Below, one piece after another: positions 35,891 to 45,662 of a stretch of DNA of 63,305 nt. A program made the translations under genes and the position numbers. Source of the stretch: Candidatus Melainabacteria bacterium (GTDB lineage Bacteria; Cyanobacteriota; Vampirovibrionia; Obscuribacterales; Obscuribacteraceae); assembly GCA_003153555.1 (NCBI GenBank), contig PLZS01000205.1, positions 1-63,305 of the forward strand. The letters are read 5' to 3'. The notes beneath the pieces are model-generated. The model saw only the letters and a program-made list of their open reading frames with translations. It made no database searches and had not been told where the DNA came from. Position 1 is the stretch's first letter, and every line of letters starts with the position of its first letter.

Positions 35891-36598
35891 GTGTGCACTT
35901 ATCTGATTCGCAAATACATAGTGAAACTCCGGTCAGGAGAGTTGTTCGCAACTAGAGATGTGTTGAAAATGGGCTCCAGAGGAGCGGTTGATCAGTGTCT
36001 TTACCGGATGGTCAAAGGCGGCAGCATTGTGCGTTTAGCGCGCGGCGTATTCGTGCGTAAAGATCTCACGAACCAAGAACATTCACTTGAGGAAATAGCC
36101 AAGGTGAAGGCAGACGCCTTCGGCAAACAATTGCTTAAACACGGGAATGACGTTGCTCTTAAATTAGGACTGAAGCTTGATCACCAAAAGATTACGACTT
36201 TTTACACAAATGGCTCGACAAGCTATTTCCATGTCGGTGACACCAAAATAAAAATGCATCGAATTGCATCAAGAAAGGGGATTTATCTGGGCGAAAACGC
36301 GGTGGGTAATTCGATCAGAGCGCTCTGGCAAATAGGCAAGAAAGTGGTAACGCCTGAGCAAGTCGAACGTTGTACTCACCGATTTAACCGAAACGAGAGC
36401 ACCTGGCTTAGGGAGTGTATTCGATGGATGCCTGAGTGGCTCAGTTCTAGGTGTTTGTCGGGACGATCAAACTCGCTTGCACTACTTACGGTGTTGCCTG
36501 AACTAAAGCCTGGGGCTTGGCAGGGGCTTTATATACCTCAGCCAGATCTAAGTTCCAGGTATCTGCCGGTGCTCTTGGACGATGATCTGTGGCACTAA
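35891..36598 (+). CDS. AbiEi-like / DUF6088-type antitoxin-family protein (orphan)
   Basis: 235 aa. The N-terminal winged-helix region has the family pattern RGAVDQCLYRMVKGGSIVRLARGVFVR (about 34-60 when split), found in AbiEi antitoxins of type IV systems and DUF6088 proteins, where it binds promoter DNA. A C-terminal domain (ASRKGIYLGENAVGNSIRALW) follows. Start is GTG with AGGAGG eight bases upstream. No AbiEii nucleotidyltransferase toxin is adjacent on either side, so it is an orphan regulator or a solitary defence remnant. Two palindromes precede it and a terminator follows. Confidence 0.7.
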   Translation: MCTYLIRKYIVKLRSGELFATRDVLKMGSRGAVDQCLYRMVKGGSIVRLARGVFVRKDLTNQEHSLEEIAKVKADAFGKQLLKHGNDVALKLGLKLDHQKITTFYTNGSTSYFHVGDTKIKMHRIASRKGIYLGENAVGNSIRALWQIGKKVVTPEQVERCTHRFNRNESTWLRECIRWMPEWLSSRCLSGRSNSLALLTVLPELKPGAWQGLYIPQPDLSSRYLPVLLDDDLWH

Positions 36599-36656
36599 GG
36601 ACAGTGCGTACTATTTGGTATAGGACGTGTGCGAAAAAAGGAAAAAAGAAAAGAGA

Positions 36657-36692
36657 AAACAGCAGTAGACCCGCGAAGGCTTTCTGCTGTTT
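36657..36692 (+). terminator. Terminator after AbiEi-like gene
   Basis: AAACAGCAG / CTGCTGTTT arms with an 18-nt loop, starting 59 bases after the stop codon; the 3' arm ends in TTT. Confidence 0.6.
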
Positions 36693-36747
36693 CCCAAATC
36701 GTCACCGAATCTGGTGGCGGTTTAATTGCTGTTTTTGCACCGCCTAG

Positions 36748-36775
36748 ACTAGTCCGCCCCAATTGGCGGACTAGT
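36748..36775 (-). terminator. 11-bp perfect hairpin between convergent genes
   Basis: ACTAGTCCGCC / GGCGGACTAGT around CCAATT, 49 bases beyond the minus-strand stop at 36825. Probably ends the large membrane protein transcript and may block readthrough from the left as well. Confidence 0.65.
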
Positions 36776-36824
36776 AAAACAGCCGTCCAGCTATGGAAGT
36801 CGGCGTGACGTCTCTTATGGACGA

Positions 36825-38819
36825 CTACTTCCGACCGCCAAACATGCCGTTCCAGGCATCCATCGCCATCTTCCAGGCGCCCACGAACAGACCGGCGATC
36901 GCGACCCAGACGGGTTTGAGCCAGCCGAAGAGCCAGGAGAAAATCGGCGCCAGGAAATCACGCACTGCCTTGAATACGGTGAAGAACGCGTCCCAAGCCC
37001 ACTTGTGGATGCCGTCGAGAATCGGCAGAAGCCAACCCGTCAAGAGCGGATCGGCGATGAAACGCACGCCGATGAAGAAGAGCGGGTAGGCGAGCACATA
37101 AGTCAGGCTGGCGACGACGATGCCGAAGGGCACGGCGAAGAGAAGACCCAATGGTTGCGCTACGACGACGACACTGCCCAGCAGAACAGCCACGGCGATG
37201 GAAGTGACCGCCCCGACCAGTTCAAGACCGGTCTTGACGATGTACTGACCACAGGCGATGTAGGTGATCAAAGTGCCGATCACCGTAGCCGCGATGACCA
37301 GCCACGGATGCGTCAGGGCGACGCCTGTCAGCAGGTAGTGCAGACCGAAGCCGGCGGCGCCTGTGACGAGGAGGTTGGTGATGTGCAGCACGAGCTTGTC
37401 GTACGGGCGTTGATCACGATAGGCGAAGCGATAGACCTTCTCGCAGCGGCCGACGAGCTTGTCGAACTTCTGCCAGACCTTGTCGTGTCCGGAAGAGAGT
37501 GCTTCGCCGACGGTTGTGACCACACCGCCAATGATGGCACGAGTGCTCACCCAGCGATAGACGACGTATAGCAACGGGAAGACCAGGAAGAACACGGGCA
37601 GTGCAGCCAGCACGCCGGCGATCACAGCTCCGTAGTTGCCGTAGACGAAACCGGCGCTTGCCCAGCCGAAGCCAGTCGCGATGCCGGTCGCGGCCGCAAG
37701 GGTGCCACCGATGACGAAGTTGCCACCCTCCCAGTCGAGCGCTTTGCCCGCCAGGGTATAGGTGAGTGCGACGACGACCAGCACCGAAGCGATGGTGACG
37801 GCGAAGGGCAGGGCGATGGCACTGCAAAGCCAAGCAGCGCCCCAGCCAGCCAGACCGGTGACGACGATGTTGGTGCCCTGCTGGAAGAGTTGACGCGAAC
37901 CGGACTTCTTCTCATCGTAGGCCGATTCGAGAAGAGGCTTGAGCGTGTTCAGCACCCAGTGCAGGAAGTTGTCGCTGAGCAGGAGGATGCCAAATGGGAA
38001 GACATAGGCAGCAACCAGAACGGCGGCGACGACAGCAGCGATTACCGTGGTGACAAGAGTGAGACCAAGGAAGGAGGCGACAATCGGAGCAGCACCGGCA
38101 ACCGCAGCAACGCTGAGAAGCAGTGCCAGAGCGGGCGTTTTGCCGTAGTGCAGCCACTTGCAAGCGACGTCGGCGAGAAGCGAGAAAACCAGCACGGCCG
38201 CGACTGCACCAGCGCCGGATGCGACTCCGACGAGGATTGGTACACCGGCAAACAGCGCCGTTGCCCAGTGGAAGATCAGATAGCCGAGATAGCCGCTGCC
38301 TGCGACGACACTGGGATAGGCGACCACCTTGAGGGCGTTGATCAGGAAAGACTTGCGTTCAGGCGCCAGGAGTTTCGTCCAAGCACCATTGGATCCAGGC
38401 AAGATGCGGCAGGCGTCGAGGATACCCTCAGCGATGCCTTCGAAATTCTTGCGAGCCGCGTTGTTGATGGCGCGCCAGAGCTTGTCGAAACCTTTGACCA
38501 CCCAGCGCAGGATGCAGATCCAGAGAATGGGTGCAACGAAGGCCGCGGCGGCAAGGAAGCTAATGAAGCCGGCGACGCCGGATGCCAGTACGCCGTAGCC
38601 GAAGCTGTGAACCAAGCCGTAGCCGGAGATGGCGCCGTAAATGGAGCCGATCAGCCCGAACAGCGAGAAGCCGACGTAGTCGATCGAGTCCTTGTAGACG
38701 CGCTTGTAAAGCCACTTGGCGCCCTCGTAGGGACCGATGACGGTGATAGCGAGGACGATCATGACGATCTTGCTGAGTAACCAGCCGATGCCATGGACCA
38801 CATTTGAGATGAGTTTCAT
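36825..38819 (-). CDS. Large polytopic membrane protein of unknown function, 664 aa
   Basis: About 16 or more hydrophobic segments rich in Gly, Ala and Val, with few charged residues except in three loops: KGFDKLWRAINNAARKNFEG (about 125), LLESAYDEKKSGSRQ (about 300) and HDKVWQKFDKLVGRCEKVYR (about 455). The first and third loops share a W..FDKL pattern, hinting at internal repetition. No transporter signature recognised. The C-terminus (WKMAMDAWNGMFGGRK) is amphipathic. Start MKLISN has AGGAA upstream. Extremely biased codon use, matching the first 6 kb, suggests that this huge membrane protein is made in quantity. Confidence 0.75.
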   Translation of the reverse strand: MKLISNVVHGIGWLLSKIVMIVLAITVIGPYEGAKWLYKRVYKDSIDYVGFSLFGLIGSIYGAISGYGLVHSFGYGVLASGVAGFISFLAAAAFVAPILWICILRWVVKGFDKLWRAINNAARKNFEGIAEGILDACRILPGSNGAWTKLLAPERKSFLINALKVVAYPSVVAGSGYLGYLIFHWATALFAGVPILVGVASGAGAVAAVLVFSLLADVACKWLHYGKTPALALLLSVAAVAGAAPIVASFLGLTLVTTVIAAVVAAVLVAAYVFPFGILLLSDNFLHWVLNTLKPLLESAYDEKKSGSRQLFQQGTNIVVTGLAGWGAAWLCSAIALPFAVTIASVLVVVALTYTLAGKALDWEGGNFVIGGTLAAATGIATGFGWASAGFVYGNYGAVIAGVLAALPVFFLVFPLLYVVYRWVSTRAIIGGVVTTVGEALSSGHDKVWQKFDKLVGRCEKVYRFAYRDQRPYDKLVLHITNLLVTGAAGFGLHYLLTGVALTHPWLVIAATVIGTLITYIACGQYIVKTGLELVGAVTSIAVAVLLGSVVVVAQPLGLLFAVPFGIVVASLTYVLAYPLFFIGVRFIADPLLTGWLLPILDGIHKWAWDAFFTVFKAVRDFLAPIFSWLFGWLKPVWVAIAGLFVGAWKMAMDAWNGMFGGRK

Positions 38820-39397
38820 ACTGTAAGTTCCTCTCTCAGAATTCGAATTTGGCGCATGCGAAAACCACCCCACGCAGGCGGCGTTGGCAGGAGCTACTTA
38901 TCGAAAACTGATTGGTTTGAAGATAAGTCGAGCAGCTTAGGGAGTCGGGCAGCTACGCTGCAGCAGCCGAGCAGCTTCGCTGCACAGGCGCTCCTCGGAT
39001 AGACCCCACTAGTGTGCACAGACTATCCTCGGACAACCTGATTCTTCATTTCAGGTCAGTTTTGCTTGCGATGGACAGATGCCGTCGTTCGCAGAATCCT
39101 TCAGACGCACAACAAAGTTCCAACCTCAGGTCCGAAGACCTAATGACTTAACGTGATAGTCATGATTTGTTTTGAGGTTGCGAGTTTAGAGAAGCTGAAG
39201 GAGTAGAAGAAAGTAACGCTTAAACTTAGAACTACGCGAGGGCCCGATTCAACCGATGTAAAGCAGAAAGCTTGCTCATCTGCGCCAGGCGAGCATTAAT
39301 ACTTCCCAACCCTAGCACGGGTTGCGACAAGTTCTTGACCTTCTGACTAGCACGCTCGCGCGAGGTTTGTGGTTGGCAAATCCGCGATCCGTTTCGA
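38820..39397. other. Intergenic with short repeats
   Basis: No gene seen. On the minus strand TCCGAGGA occurs twice 40 bases apart (39000-39040), and two GCAGC-loop-GCTGC hairpins lie at 38949-38983. This should be the promoter/leader of the large membrane protein gene. Confidence 0.4.
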
Positions 39398-42382
39398 TCA
39401 ATGTACATGTCCGACGTCGAGACCGGTCTGTTGAGGCGGCAGGTCAGTGGAAGCGTATTGCACATTTGATTTGTCGCGCAGGTTTTTGAGGTCGTTGTAG
39501 GCAAATGATCTGCTTGCGCCGAGGCTTTGATTTCTCCAATCGGTCAGGGACATGGCACCAATTGCCGTCCAACTCGCTCCTTGTGTTTGTGGTGTCACAT
39601 CAGCGATACGTCCATCCAACTTGCCGAGATTGACGGGATGAACAATTGGTGCGCCATTTGTGCCGGTGGCAATTTGATGAGGCACCATGCCCGGTTCTAA
39701 CTTAGTTGCACCACTCAAATAATCAACCATCAAACGAGGCTGGCTAAGACCCAGCCCTCTGCGCACTTGACCAGATTGATCGACAAATTTTGGTGTGTTG
39801 ATTCCGGACTCAGTGCCAAACATTGAGTGCAATCCGTTCACCCGTGCTTGCTTGAGCGCGTCTTCACTGAGTTCTGGGCTGAGATTGAGCATGTCGTCAT
39901 AAATGCCTGCTTTCGCCCACTTGTCGATCGGGTGGAAGAGTGTGCCAATTTGATATGGTTGCTCAGGATTGAGCTTCGTCCAGGAACCAGGAGTGGTGCC
40001 TTTGCCAGGGTTCCAAATTTCGATATTTCTAATTCTTCCGCCTGCTTCAGCCAATTGACCGACTTCCGCCCTGATGGCTGGCTTGGTTAAGTCGATTTGG
40101 TAGCGAACCCCGCTGGTTTGAATGAAGTTGCCGGAATAATCTGGACGTTCTTCGGCCGCTGCTTTGAAAAGGGTGCCGGCAAACGACTTGATTTTGCCCA
40201 TGGTGCTAGAGGCAGCCGCTTGTGGTGCGGGCATGTCTTGAACGCCGTACTCAAGCGCGCGGCGAATTTGTTCACCATTCATAGTGGCAACAGTTAATTC
40301 GGATGCGTTTTCACCATTGCAAAACAGATTGGCGAAATGCCATCCAGAAAGGTCCGTGTTGCCTGGAATAGTTTTGCGGATGTCTCCGGAGTGCTTGAGG
40401 AAAGCGTTCAATTGAACGTCGGATCCCCTTTCGGCAAGATTGCTGTTGATCCCGGCGTACAAACCATCCGAGACTGTTGTGCCCAATGCTGTTTGTTGGG
40501 CTCTGACACTTTCAACCGAAAATTCGCCCGAGGTAGCGATTTTTCCATAACCGTCAGCACCGCGTAAATCTGTAACACGTGAATAAAATGGTTGTGATTT
40601 TAAATAGTTGACGATTTTTGGATCTTCGACAACATCCGTAGTGAGCGGAATCAAACGACCTCTGCTCAAATATTTGTCGACTTCACCGGAGTTGTTTTTG
40701 AACGAGAGTTCGAGCTGACCAAGCCACTTCATGTCGTTTCCAGCTTGCACGACAGGCACGTTCCAGCCGTTGTTTGCTTTCACCCAGTGCGGAATGGGTT
40801 GAGCGTCGTGCGAGTGAGCGCCGATAATTGCACTCAGCCCTTCTACTTCTTTGGCGAGCTGAACGTCTTGTCCACGACCAAGATGCGAAACTAAAATGAT
40901 TTTTTGCACGTCAGCGTTAGCTGGATCGGCCTTGAGTCTCTCGACTGCAGATTTTGCCGAGGCTATGTATCGCTCGGTCATAGTTGTCGTGTCTCTCGAC
41001 ATTCCGGCGTTGACCTGAAGTCCCATTGGGTCGATTTCTTCTGTGACCAAGCCGATGTAACCGACTCTCTCTGGCCCGTTTGCCCCGTTGATCGTGCGAA
41101 CCAGATATGGTTTGACAATTGAATCTTTGCCTGTGCCAACGATTTCGCCTTCCAAGAGCTTCGGATCGAGACCTGCTTCAGTAAATACACTGGCATGCTT
41201 GGCTAGTTCTTTTGTGTCGAAAGTGACGTTTGAAACTACAGTGTTGATTTCGCCTGACTCGTTTTGCAGCAACCTTGCATTGCGCAGCCATTCTGTAATA
41301 CTTGCGGCTTTGTCGACAGCGTGGTTGCCCATAGTTCGCGCCGTGGGATTCATCGCCATTTGCAAGGTCTTATTTTCGATTAGTCCATTGTGTGTGGATG
41401 CATCGATTTCGGTGCCACCAAATTCATCGCCAGCATTGATCATGTGCGTGGTAATGCCTTTCTTTTCGGCTTCAGCGGTGATGCGTTGCGCTTCGGTGGA
41501 CATTCGGGCGAATGGGTGCCCACCTTTGTCATTGACCAGAGAGCTGTGGACATCATTGACGTGGCCGATGTTCAGGCGTGTATTCTCAGCTTCGTTGGCG
41601 AACAATCGGGCCTTTGTGTAGCCGATCACATCGGCGCGGTTAAGCACAGTCGTGAAAGCGCCGCTTAGAACACCGCCGGTTACTCCACCGATCGTCGTGT
41701 CTACGGCAACATCTTTCAAAATTCCCGTTATTGCACTGGCATTTCCCGCCTGTATTTCGGACCAATGGTTCGACATGCTGTGCGGCAGGCTGTAAGCGAA
41801 TGTGCCGGCACTGCCGCCGACAATACCGCGCATGATGCTCGCTTTATACTTGTAGCTCAGTGAACTTTCGAACATTCTGAAACCGGCTTCGCGCAATTTT
41901 GCCGTGTCTTCTACTTGTCCTAAAGCTTGTAGACCGACTCTTTCCGCGTATGCTTTGCTCGCGCCTGTCTCAGCAATCGCGCCAATGCTACCTGAAAGTC
42001 CGTTCGCTGCGCCCCATGCCAAATCTTTCCATGATGTGTCGCGTTCGTTTGGATTGCAAAGAAACTCTTCCAGCCCAGCCTTGACACCGACGTTGGTCAA
42101 GCTGCCAGCTGCGGCGGAGCCAAGCAATGCCACCACTCGGCCGTACGAGGTCTGACTTAGTAAAGAATAAGTGATAGCGCCTGCCACACCGCTCGTCAAG
42201 GTTCCGGCGACTTCGCTGACTATGTGGCCAACTGAGTTGTGAGGTTGTTCTGTTGGTGTGGAAGATGCTGGACTGCCGAGGAACTTGTGAGTCGCGTCGA
42301 ACAGCTTGGCTGAAGCGTCCTGCCCCTGTGGTTGAGGGGTGGAGCTAGTTGAGTCGCCAATTGGTGGTGATGGAGGAGCCAT
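39398..42382 (-). CDS. 5'-nucleotidase/UshA-like phosphohydrolase with N-terminal hydrophobic domain
   Basis: 994 aa. A metallophosphatase domain begins near residue 260: HVNDVHSSL (metal), INAGDEFGG, TMGNHAVDK, VSHLGRGQD and GAHSHDA, the order of metal-binding motifs in UshA/NAD 5'-nucleotidases. The 5'-nucleotidase C-terminal domain follows (about 610-900) and is split by an insertion. The N-terminal ~220 residues are Gly/Ala-rich helices (VGHIVSEVAGTLTSGVAGA) that resemble the extra domain of the sedolisin. No classical signal peptide: it starts MAPPSPPIGD. The start is at 42382; the longer frame is Cys/Gln-rich and lacks a ribosome site. Confidence 0.85.
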   Translation of the reverse strand: MAPPSPPIGDSTSSTPQPQGQDASAKLFDATHKFLGSPASSTPTEQPHNSVGHIVSEVAGTLTSGVAGAITYSLLSQTSYGRVVALLGSAAAGSLTNVGVKAGLEEFLCNPNERDTSWKDLAWGAANGLSGSIGAIAETGASKAYAERVGLQALGQVEDTAKLREAGFRMFESSLSYKYKASIMRGIVGGSAGTFAYSLPHSMSNHWSEIQAGNASAITGILKDVAVDTTIGGVTGGVLSGAFTTVLNRADVIGYTKARLFANEAENTRLNIGHVNDVHSSLVNDKGGHPFARMSTEAQRITAEAEKKGITTHMINAGDEFGGTEIDASTHNGLIENKTLQMAMNPTARTMGNHAVDKAASITEWLRNARLLQNESGEINTVVSNVTFDTKELAKHASVFTEAGLDPKLLEGEIVGTGKDSIVKPYLVRTINGANGPERVGYIGLVTEEIDPMGLQVNAGMSRDTTTMTERYIASAKSAVERLKADPANADVQKIILVSHLGRGQDVQLAKEVEGLSAIIGAHSHDAQPIPHWVKANNGWNVPVVQAGNDMKWLGQLELSFKNNSGEVDKYLSRGRLIPLTTDVVEDPKIVNYLKSQPFYSRVTDLRGADGYGKIATSGEFSVESVRAQQTALGTTVSDGLYAGINSNLAERGSDVQLNAFLKHSGDIRKTIPGNTDLSGWHFANLFCNGENASELTVATMNGEQIRRALEYGVQDMPAPQAAASSTMGKIKSFAGTLFKAAAEERPDYSGNFIQTSGVRYQIDLTKPAIRAEVGQLAEAGGRIRNIEIWNPGKGTTPGSWTKLNPEQPYQIGTLFHPIDKWAKAGIYDDMLNLSPELSEDALKQARVNGLHSMFGTESGINTPKFVDQSGQVRRGLGLSQPRLMVDYLSGATKLEPGMVPHQIATGTNGAPIVHPVNLGKLDGRIADVTPQTQGASWTAIGAMSLTDWRNQSLGASRSFAYNDLKNLRDKSNVQYASTDLPPQQTGLDVGHVH

Positions 42383-42614
42383 GCAGAGCCCTATTTTAGA
42401 ATCCAACCACTGTTGCTTGCTTTCGCACTCAGGTTCGACTGAGCTGTGGGGTTGAGAGTCTCTTTGATTTAAACCGACTAAGGTTGAAATTTTTGGGAGA
42501 CACCTAACTAAAGCTTTTTGCTGACCATATGACAATGCGGTTTCCCGCAAAGCTGGATGAATTGTTTAAGGCACCCTGGGGGCACAGCGATCGGTTCAGA
42601 CGCCCACGTCTTAT

Positions 42615-43601
42615 CTAGCCTTCTTCGAAAAGGCTGATTGTGTCAGCGATGACAGCTTTAGCATCAGCGATAAGCTGAGTCGAAACATGCGGACGGGCCA
42701 GAAAATCGAACCAGGCGGATAAATCTGTCAGACGAATTAATCTTCGCCAGTTAGGCGGAAGCTCTCCCCCATTCTCGCAATAGGCGGCGGCGATTGTTTC
42801 GGCAAATCCCTCAACCGACCCGAGGGGTTTCCGAAGCAGATTGCCGAAATCGAAAAACGGAGTACCGCTGAAGGCAAATTCCCAGTCCAGCACCGCCGCT
42901 ACTTCCCAGCCACTGCCGACGTCATGAACGAGGATGTTCGAACCTCCGAAATCGGAGTGTGTCAAACACGGCTCTCCTTTCCACGTGTCCAAAAGGGGAC
43001 CATGTTTTCGGATGAAGTCAAAAACTTGTTCAGTCAGCTCTTCGCCAATCAGTGCTCCGCCGTTTTTCTCGATCAAGCACTCTTCGGCAAAGGCGAGCAT
43101 GCCTGCACTTCCTGTGTCGATCGGAGTTGACACCTTAAGCTTGTTATCGAGCATTCCGGTTGTGGGGAATTTGTAGTGATGGATGTTCGCTAAAACTTTG
43201 CCTATTGAAGTGCCTACTTGCATCAATTCGGTGTGAGAAAGTTTTGGATACACTGTTTCCAATCGTGGTGCATCAAGCCATTGCATGATTGCGTAAGGGT
43301 GCCCAGTGACCGGGTTCTCCATTGAAAAGTGGAAGAATTCGGGAGTTGGAACCGCACCATCTATGGCACTATTGATACGAAATTCTTTTTGTGCCTGACT
43401 CGGATCTCTGGTGAAAATGCGCACCATGACTGGTGTCTTTCTGTCATAGAGCATGACGCGAATATTTGTGTTGGCCAGACCACCTGCGGCTAACTGACTG
43501 TGCAAAACTCTGGTGCGCGGAAAAGCCGGCTGAACCAAAATTTCAAGTTCATTGTTGGTTAAAGATAGGGCTTCCTCCGCCCTCATCCAGTTCTCACGCA
43601 T
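42615..43601 (-). CDS. Aminoglycoside-phosphotransferase-family kinase
   Basis: 328 aa. The kinase-like fold shows the Brenner motif LTHSDFGGSNILV (catalytic Asp, metal Asn) and the DFG-like AVLDWEFAFSGTPFFDFGNLL. The family phosphorylates small molecules such as aminoglycosides, choline, fructosamine or homoserine; the substrate cannot be told from sequence. First 15 residues vary in the family; start at ATG 43601 with an alternative at MRAEEA. It lies 58 bases after the 43660 gene on the same strand. Confidence 0.8.
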   Translation of the reverse strand: MRENWMRAEEALSLTNNELEILVQPAFPRTRVLHSQLAAGGLANTNIRVMLYDRKTPVMVRIFTRDPSQAQKEFRINSAIDGAVPTPEFFHFSMENPVTGHPYAIMQWLDAPRLETVYPKLSHTELMQVGTSIGKVLANIHHYKFPTTGMLDNKLKVSTPIDTGSAGMLAFAEECLIEKNGGALIGEELTEQVFDFIRKHGPLLDTWKGEPCLTHSDFGGSNILVHDVGSGWEVAAVLDWEFAFSGTPFFDFGNLLRKPLGSVEGFAETIAAAYCENGGELPPNWRRLIRLTDLSAWFDFLARPHVSTQLIADAKAVIADTISLFEEG

Positions 43602-43659
43602 TTAACTATACCGAAACTTTGATACTAAACTTGGAGACATTGGCGCAGAGTACCACAAA

Positions 43660-44796
43660 TTACAATTCGCGGTACGTCGGTTTGCCTTTCTCGAATAAAA
43701 GCTGTCGGGCAAAGTCTAAGTCTAGGACCGCTCCTCCGACCAATCGCTCCGCTTCGATAAGATTGCAATCGCGCAATGCTTCCACAGATCCGGCATAGAA
43801 TCTTAAGACTGCGTCAAGCCTCTTGTTGGCAATCTCCGCCTGGTCGGAGCGATGCAGTAATAAGCGTTGTAACTTCAAGATCCGCGTTTTAAATTCACTC
43901 ACCCGTTGGTCCAGATTGTCATGTTCTTCTTCTTCGGCACCATCAGCGGTGACGTCCTTGGAGGTGTTGCTGCGAAATAGCCTTTCTGACAGCTCGACTT
44001 GCATCCGTATTGTGATCGTAAGTTTGTCCACCATCGGAATTTCGTCGTCGACGAAGGCTTGCACCGCCGCGTAAAAGTTGTCGATTGCGCCGTCGAGATG
44101 TTTGGTTATTCTTGGTGAAACAGGACGCGGCGATTCCATACAAGCTTCTTTCATATTGCAAATGCAATCGACAGCGTCTTTTATTTTTTTCGATTCTTTG
44201 CTTGTGAATTTTGGAATATTTTTCAAATCAACTATTGATTGGCGATTGTCTAACTCAATCTGACGCTCCAATAAATAAAGCATTAGAAGTCCACCTTCTG
44301 ATGTCCTTTGAGACATCTCCGGCTGGTTGGTTCGGAGCATGTCCACTGCTTCGTTGAACATTGTCACTACGCCCACTAAATTGGTGCGGATTGGTTCACT
44401 GACTACGCAGTTGCTATACTCCACAGCCATCTTGGTGCGAGTGATCGCTCCGGACAACATCAAGGCACTGTGTTCGGGTGTGTTTTCCTCAAAGTTCGGC
44501 TCGAACTTTTTTTCTTGCGCCACAGACAATTGTTGTTTCGCCAAATCCAACCGGAACAGTCCGAACTCTGTTCGTCGCTTGCACTCATCAATATCATCCT
44601 TAAACTCAACTAGAGCGGAGTGATACTCCTCCTCAGCTTTCAGCAAATGTTTTTGCAGGAGTGTGCGAACAGCTTCGTCCTTACCCTGAGAGATGTTACT
44701 CAACTCACTGATCGTAGACATCAATTGCTCGATCTTAGCCTTTGCATTGCGTCTCTCCAACCAGTTAGATATTTGTTCGGGAAATTGAAATGGCAT
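43660..44796 (-). CDS. Hypothetical coiled-coil protein, 378 aa
   Basis: Unknown, cytoplasmic, nearly all helical. Long charged heptad stretches occur at about 10-90 and 285-345 (NLDQRVSEFKTRILKLQRLL). A central region contains CICNMKEACME. No enzyme motif. ATG at 44796 is two bases after the stop of the upstream gene (44799-45212), which implies translational coupling; there is no separate ribosome site. Partner of the next gene by position. Confidence 0.7.
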   Translation of the reverse strand: MPFQFPEQISNWLERRNAKAKIEQLMSTISELSNISQGKDEAVRTLLQKHLLKAEEEYHSALVEFKDDIDECKRRTEFGLFRLDLAKQQLSVAQEKKFEPNFEENTPEHSALMLSGAITRTKMAVEYSNCVVSEPIRTNLVGVVTMFNEAVDMLRTNQPEMSQRTSEGGLLMLYLLERQIELDNRQSIVDLKNIPKFTSKESKKIKDAVDCICNMKEACMESPRPVSPRITKHLDGAIDNFYAAVQAFVDDEIPMVDKLTITIRMQVELSERLFRSNTSKDVTADGAEEEEHDNLDQRVSEFKTRILKLQRLLLHRSDQAEIANKRLDAVLRFYAGSVEALRDCNLIEAERLVGGAVLDLDFARQLLFEKGKPTYREL

Positions 44797-44798
44797 AG

Positions 44799-45212
44799 TT
44801 AGGTAGACCCGCGACTGGCGTTTATTTCTGCGCGTAGTTTCTGTAATTCTTGATCGAGGAAGGAGAGATGTGTTTTGGCTCTGTTCTCCCACGGAATACC
44901 GATGTCGCTTAATTCGAGATAGTCACTTTCGCCGAGGATGTGCTCAATTGCTTCTGCGTCGATAAGTTGGCGACCGAAATCTGTATGCAACCAAGCGATG
45001 CCGGCCAGTTCAAATGCATTTTGAAAGTTGTCGTCGAACAGTTTCTCAAACGCTGCCTCAAGCTCTTCCCTGGCGTTTTTGATGCAATCCGCCACCAGCA
45101 CATTCTTTCGGTAGGTAGTCTGTTCATAGTCAGCATCAAGTTTAGACAACGCCAACTCAACGGTAGCTAACCTGTTTTTGACTAGATTTTTGGTAAGACT
45201 TTGTTTGGCCAA
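44799..45212 (-). CDS. Hypothetical helical protein, 137 aa
   Basis: Unknown, acidic, helical (AREELEAAFEKLFDDNFQNAF, SFLDQELQKLRAEI). Start is taken at a TTG because no ATG or GTG exists before the preceding in-frame stop; confidence in the exact start is low. Translationally coupled to the 378-aa coiled-coil gene downstream; the two likely form a complex. Confidence 0.65.
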   Translation of the reverse strand: MAKQSLTKNLVKNRLATVELALSKLDADYEQTTYRKNVLVADCIKNAREELEAAFEKLFDDNFQNAFELAGIAWLHTDFGRQLIDAEAIEHILGESDYLELSDIGIPWENRAKTHLSFLDQELQKLRAEINASRGST

Positions 45213-45548
45213 GGCTCTGAATTTTTCGCTTGGAGTACCGATATCAGCTTATCAGCTGGGTTTGCACTAAGGAAGTTTGCCGACTACAAAATCTAATATT
45301 GCAAATTAAAGCGATCCGACATTCTTGCTACCAGCGCTAGTAGTTGTTGATTGTTGGACTACTGCGATTTCGTTAATGAACGAATAAGTCCGTACCAGAA
45401 TCTTTCTCAAACCTTCGTAGCCCCGAATCTGGCTGACTGTTGCGTTTACAGAACAGGTTTGCGAAGAGTCATTAATATTTGTCAGAAAGTACAGGATTAT
45501 TGGGTACAACTTAAAGTGTGAGACGCAAATTTACTAACGGGTATTCCA
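45213..45548. other. Intergenic, no gene seen
   Basis: A 67-codon minus frame (45306-45509) opens here without a ribosome site and with a TTG start; it is not credited. Probably holds divergent promoters. Confidence 0.35.
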
Positions 45549-45653
45549 ATGAGCTTCCTTGCCAACCTCTTCAATCAGCTTATGCAAAAGCTGTTTCCTT
45601 CGAAACTAGTGCCTGTGCCAATTAAAGTGCGCAGCAATCAAACAAATCGATAA
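45549..45653 (+). CDS. Small amphipathic peptide, 34 aa
   Basis: ATG-TAA frame encoding MSFLANLFNQLMQKLFPSKL and a basic tail ending RSNQTNR. The N-terminal half is an amphipathic or membrane-associating helix. It ends nine bases before the FHA-like gene, so it may be an upstream partner or leader peptide. Ribosome site weak. Confidence 0.4.
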   Translation: MSFLANLFNQLMQKLFPSKLVPVPIKVRSNQTNR

Positions 45654-45662
45654 CCCTCGGCG

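Noticed and set aside
37890..38780. 296-aa plus-strand frame
   Set aside because: Antisense shadow of the large membrane protein gene, created by its biased codons.
45306..45509. 67-aa minus frame with TTG start
   Set aside because: No ribosome site, no neighbour linkage, A/T-rich context; may be chance.
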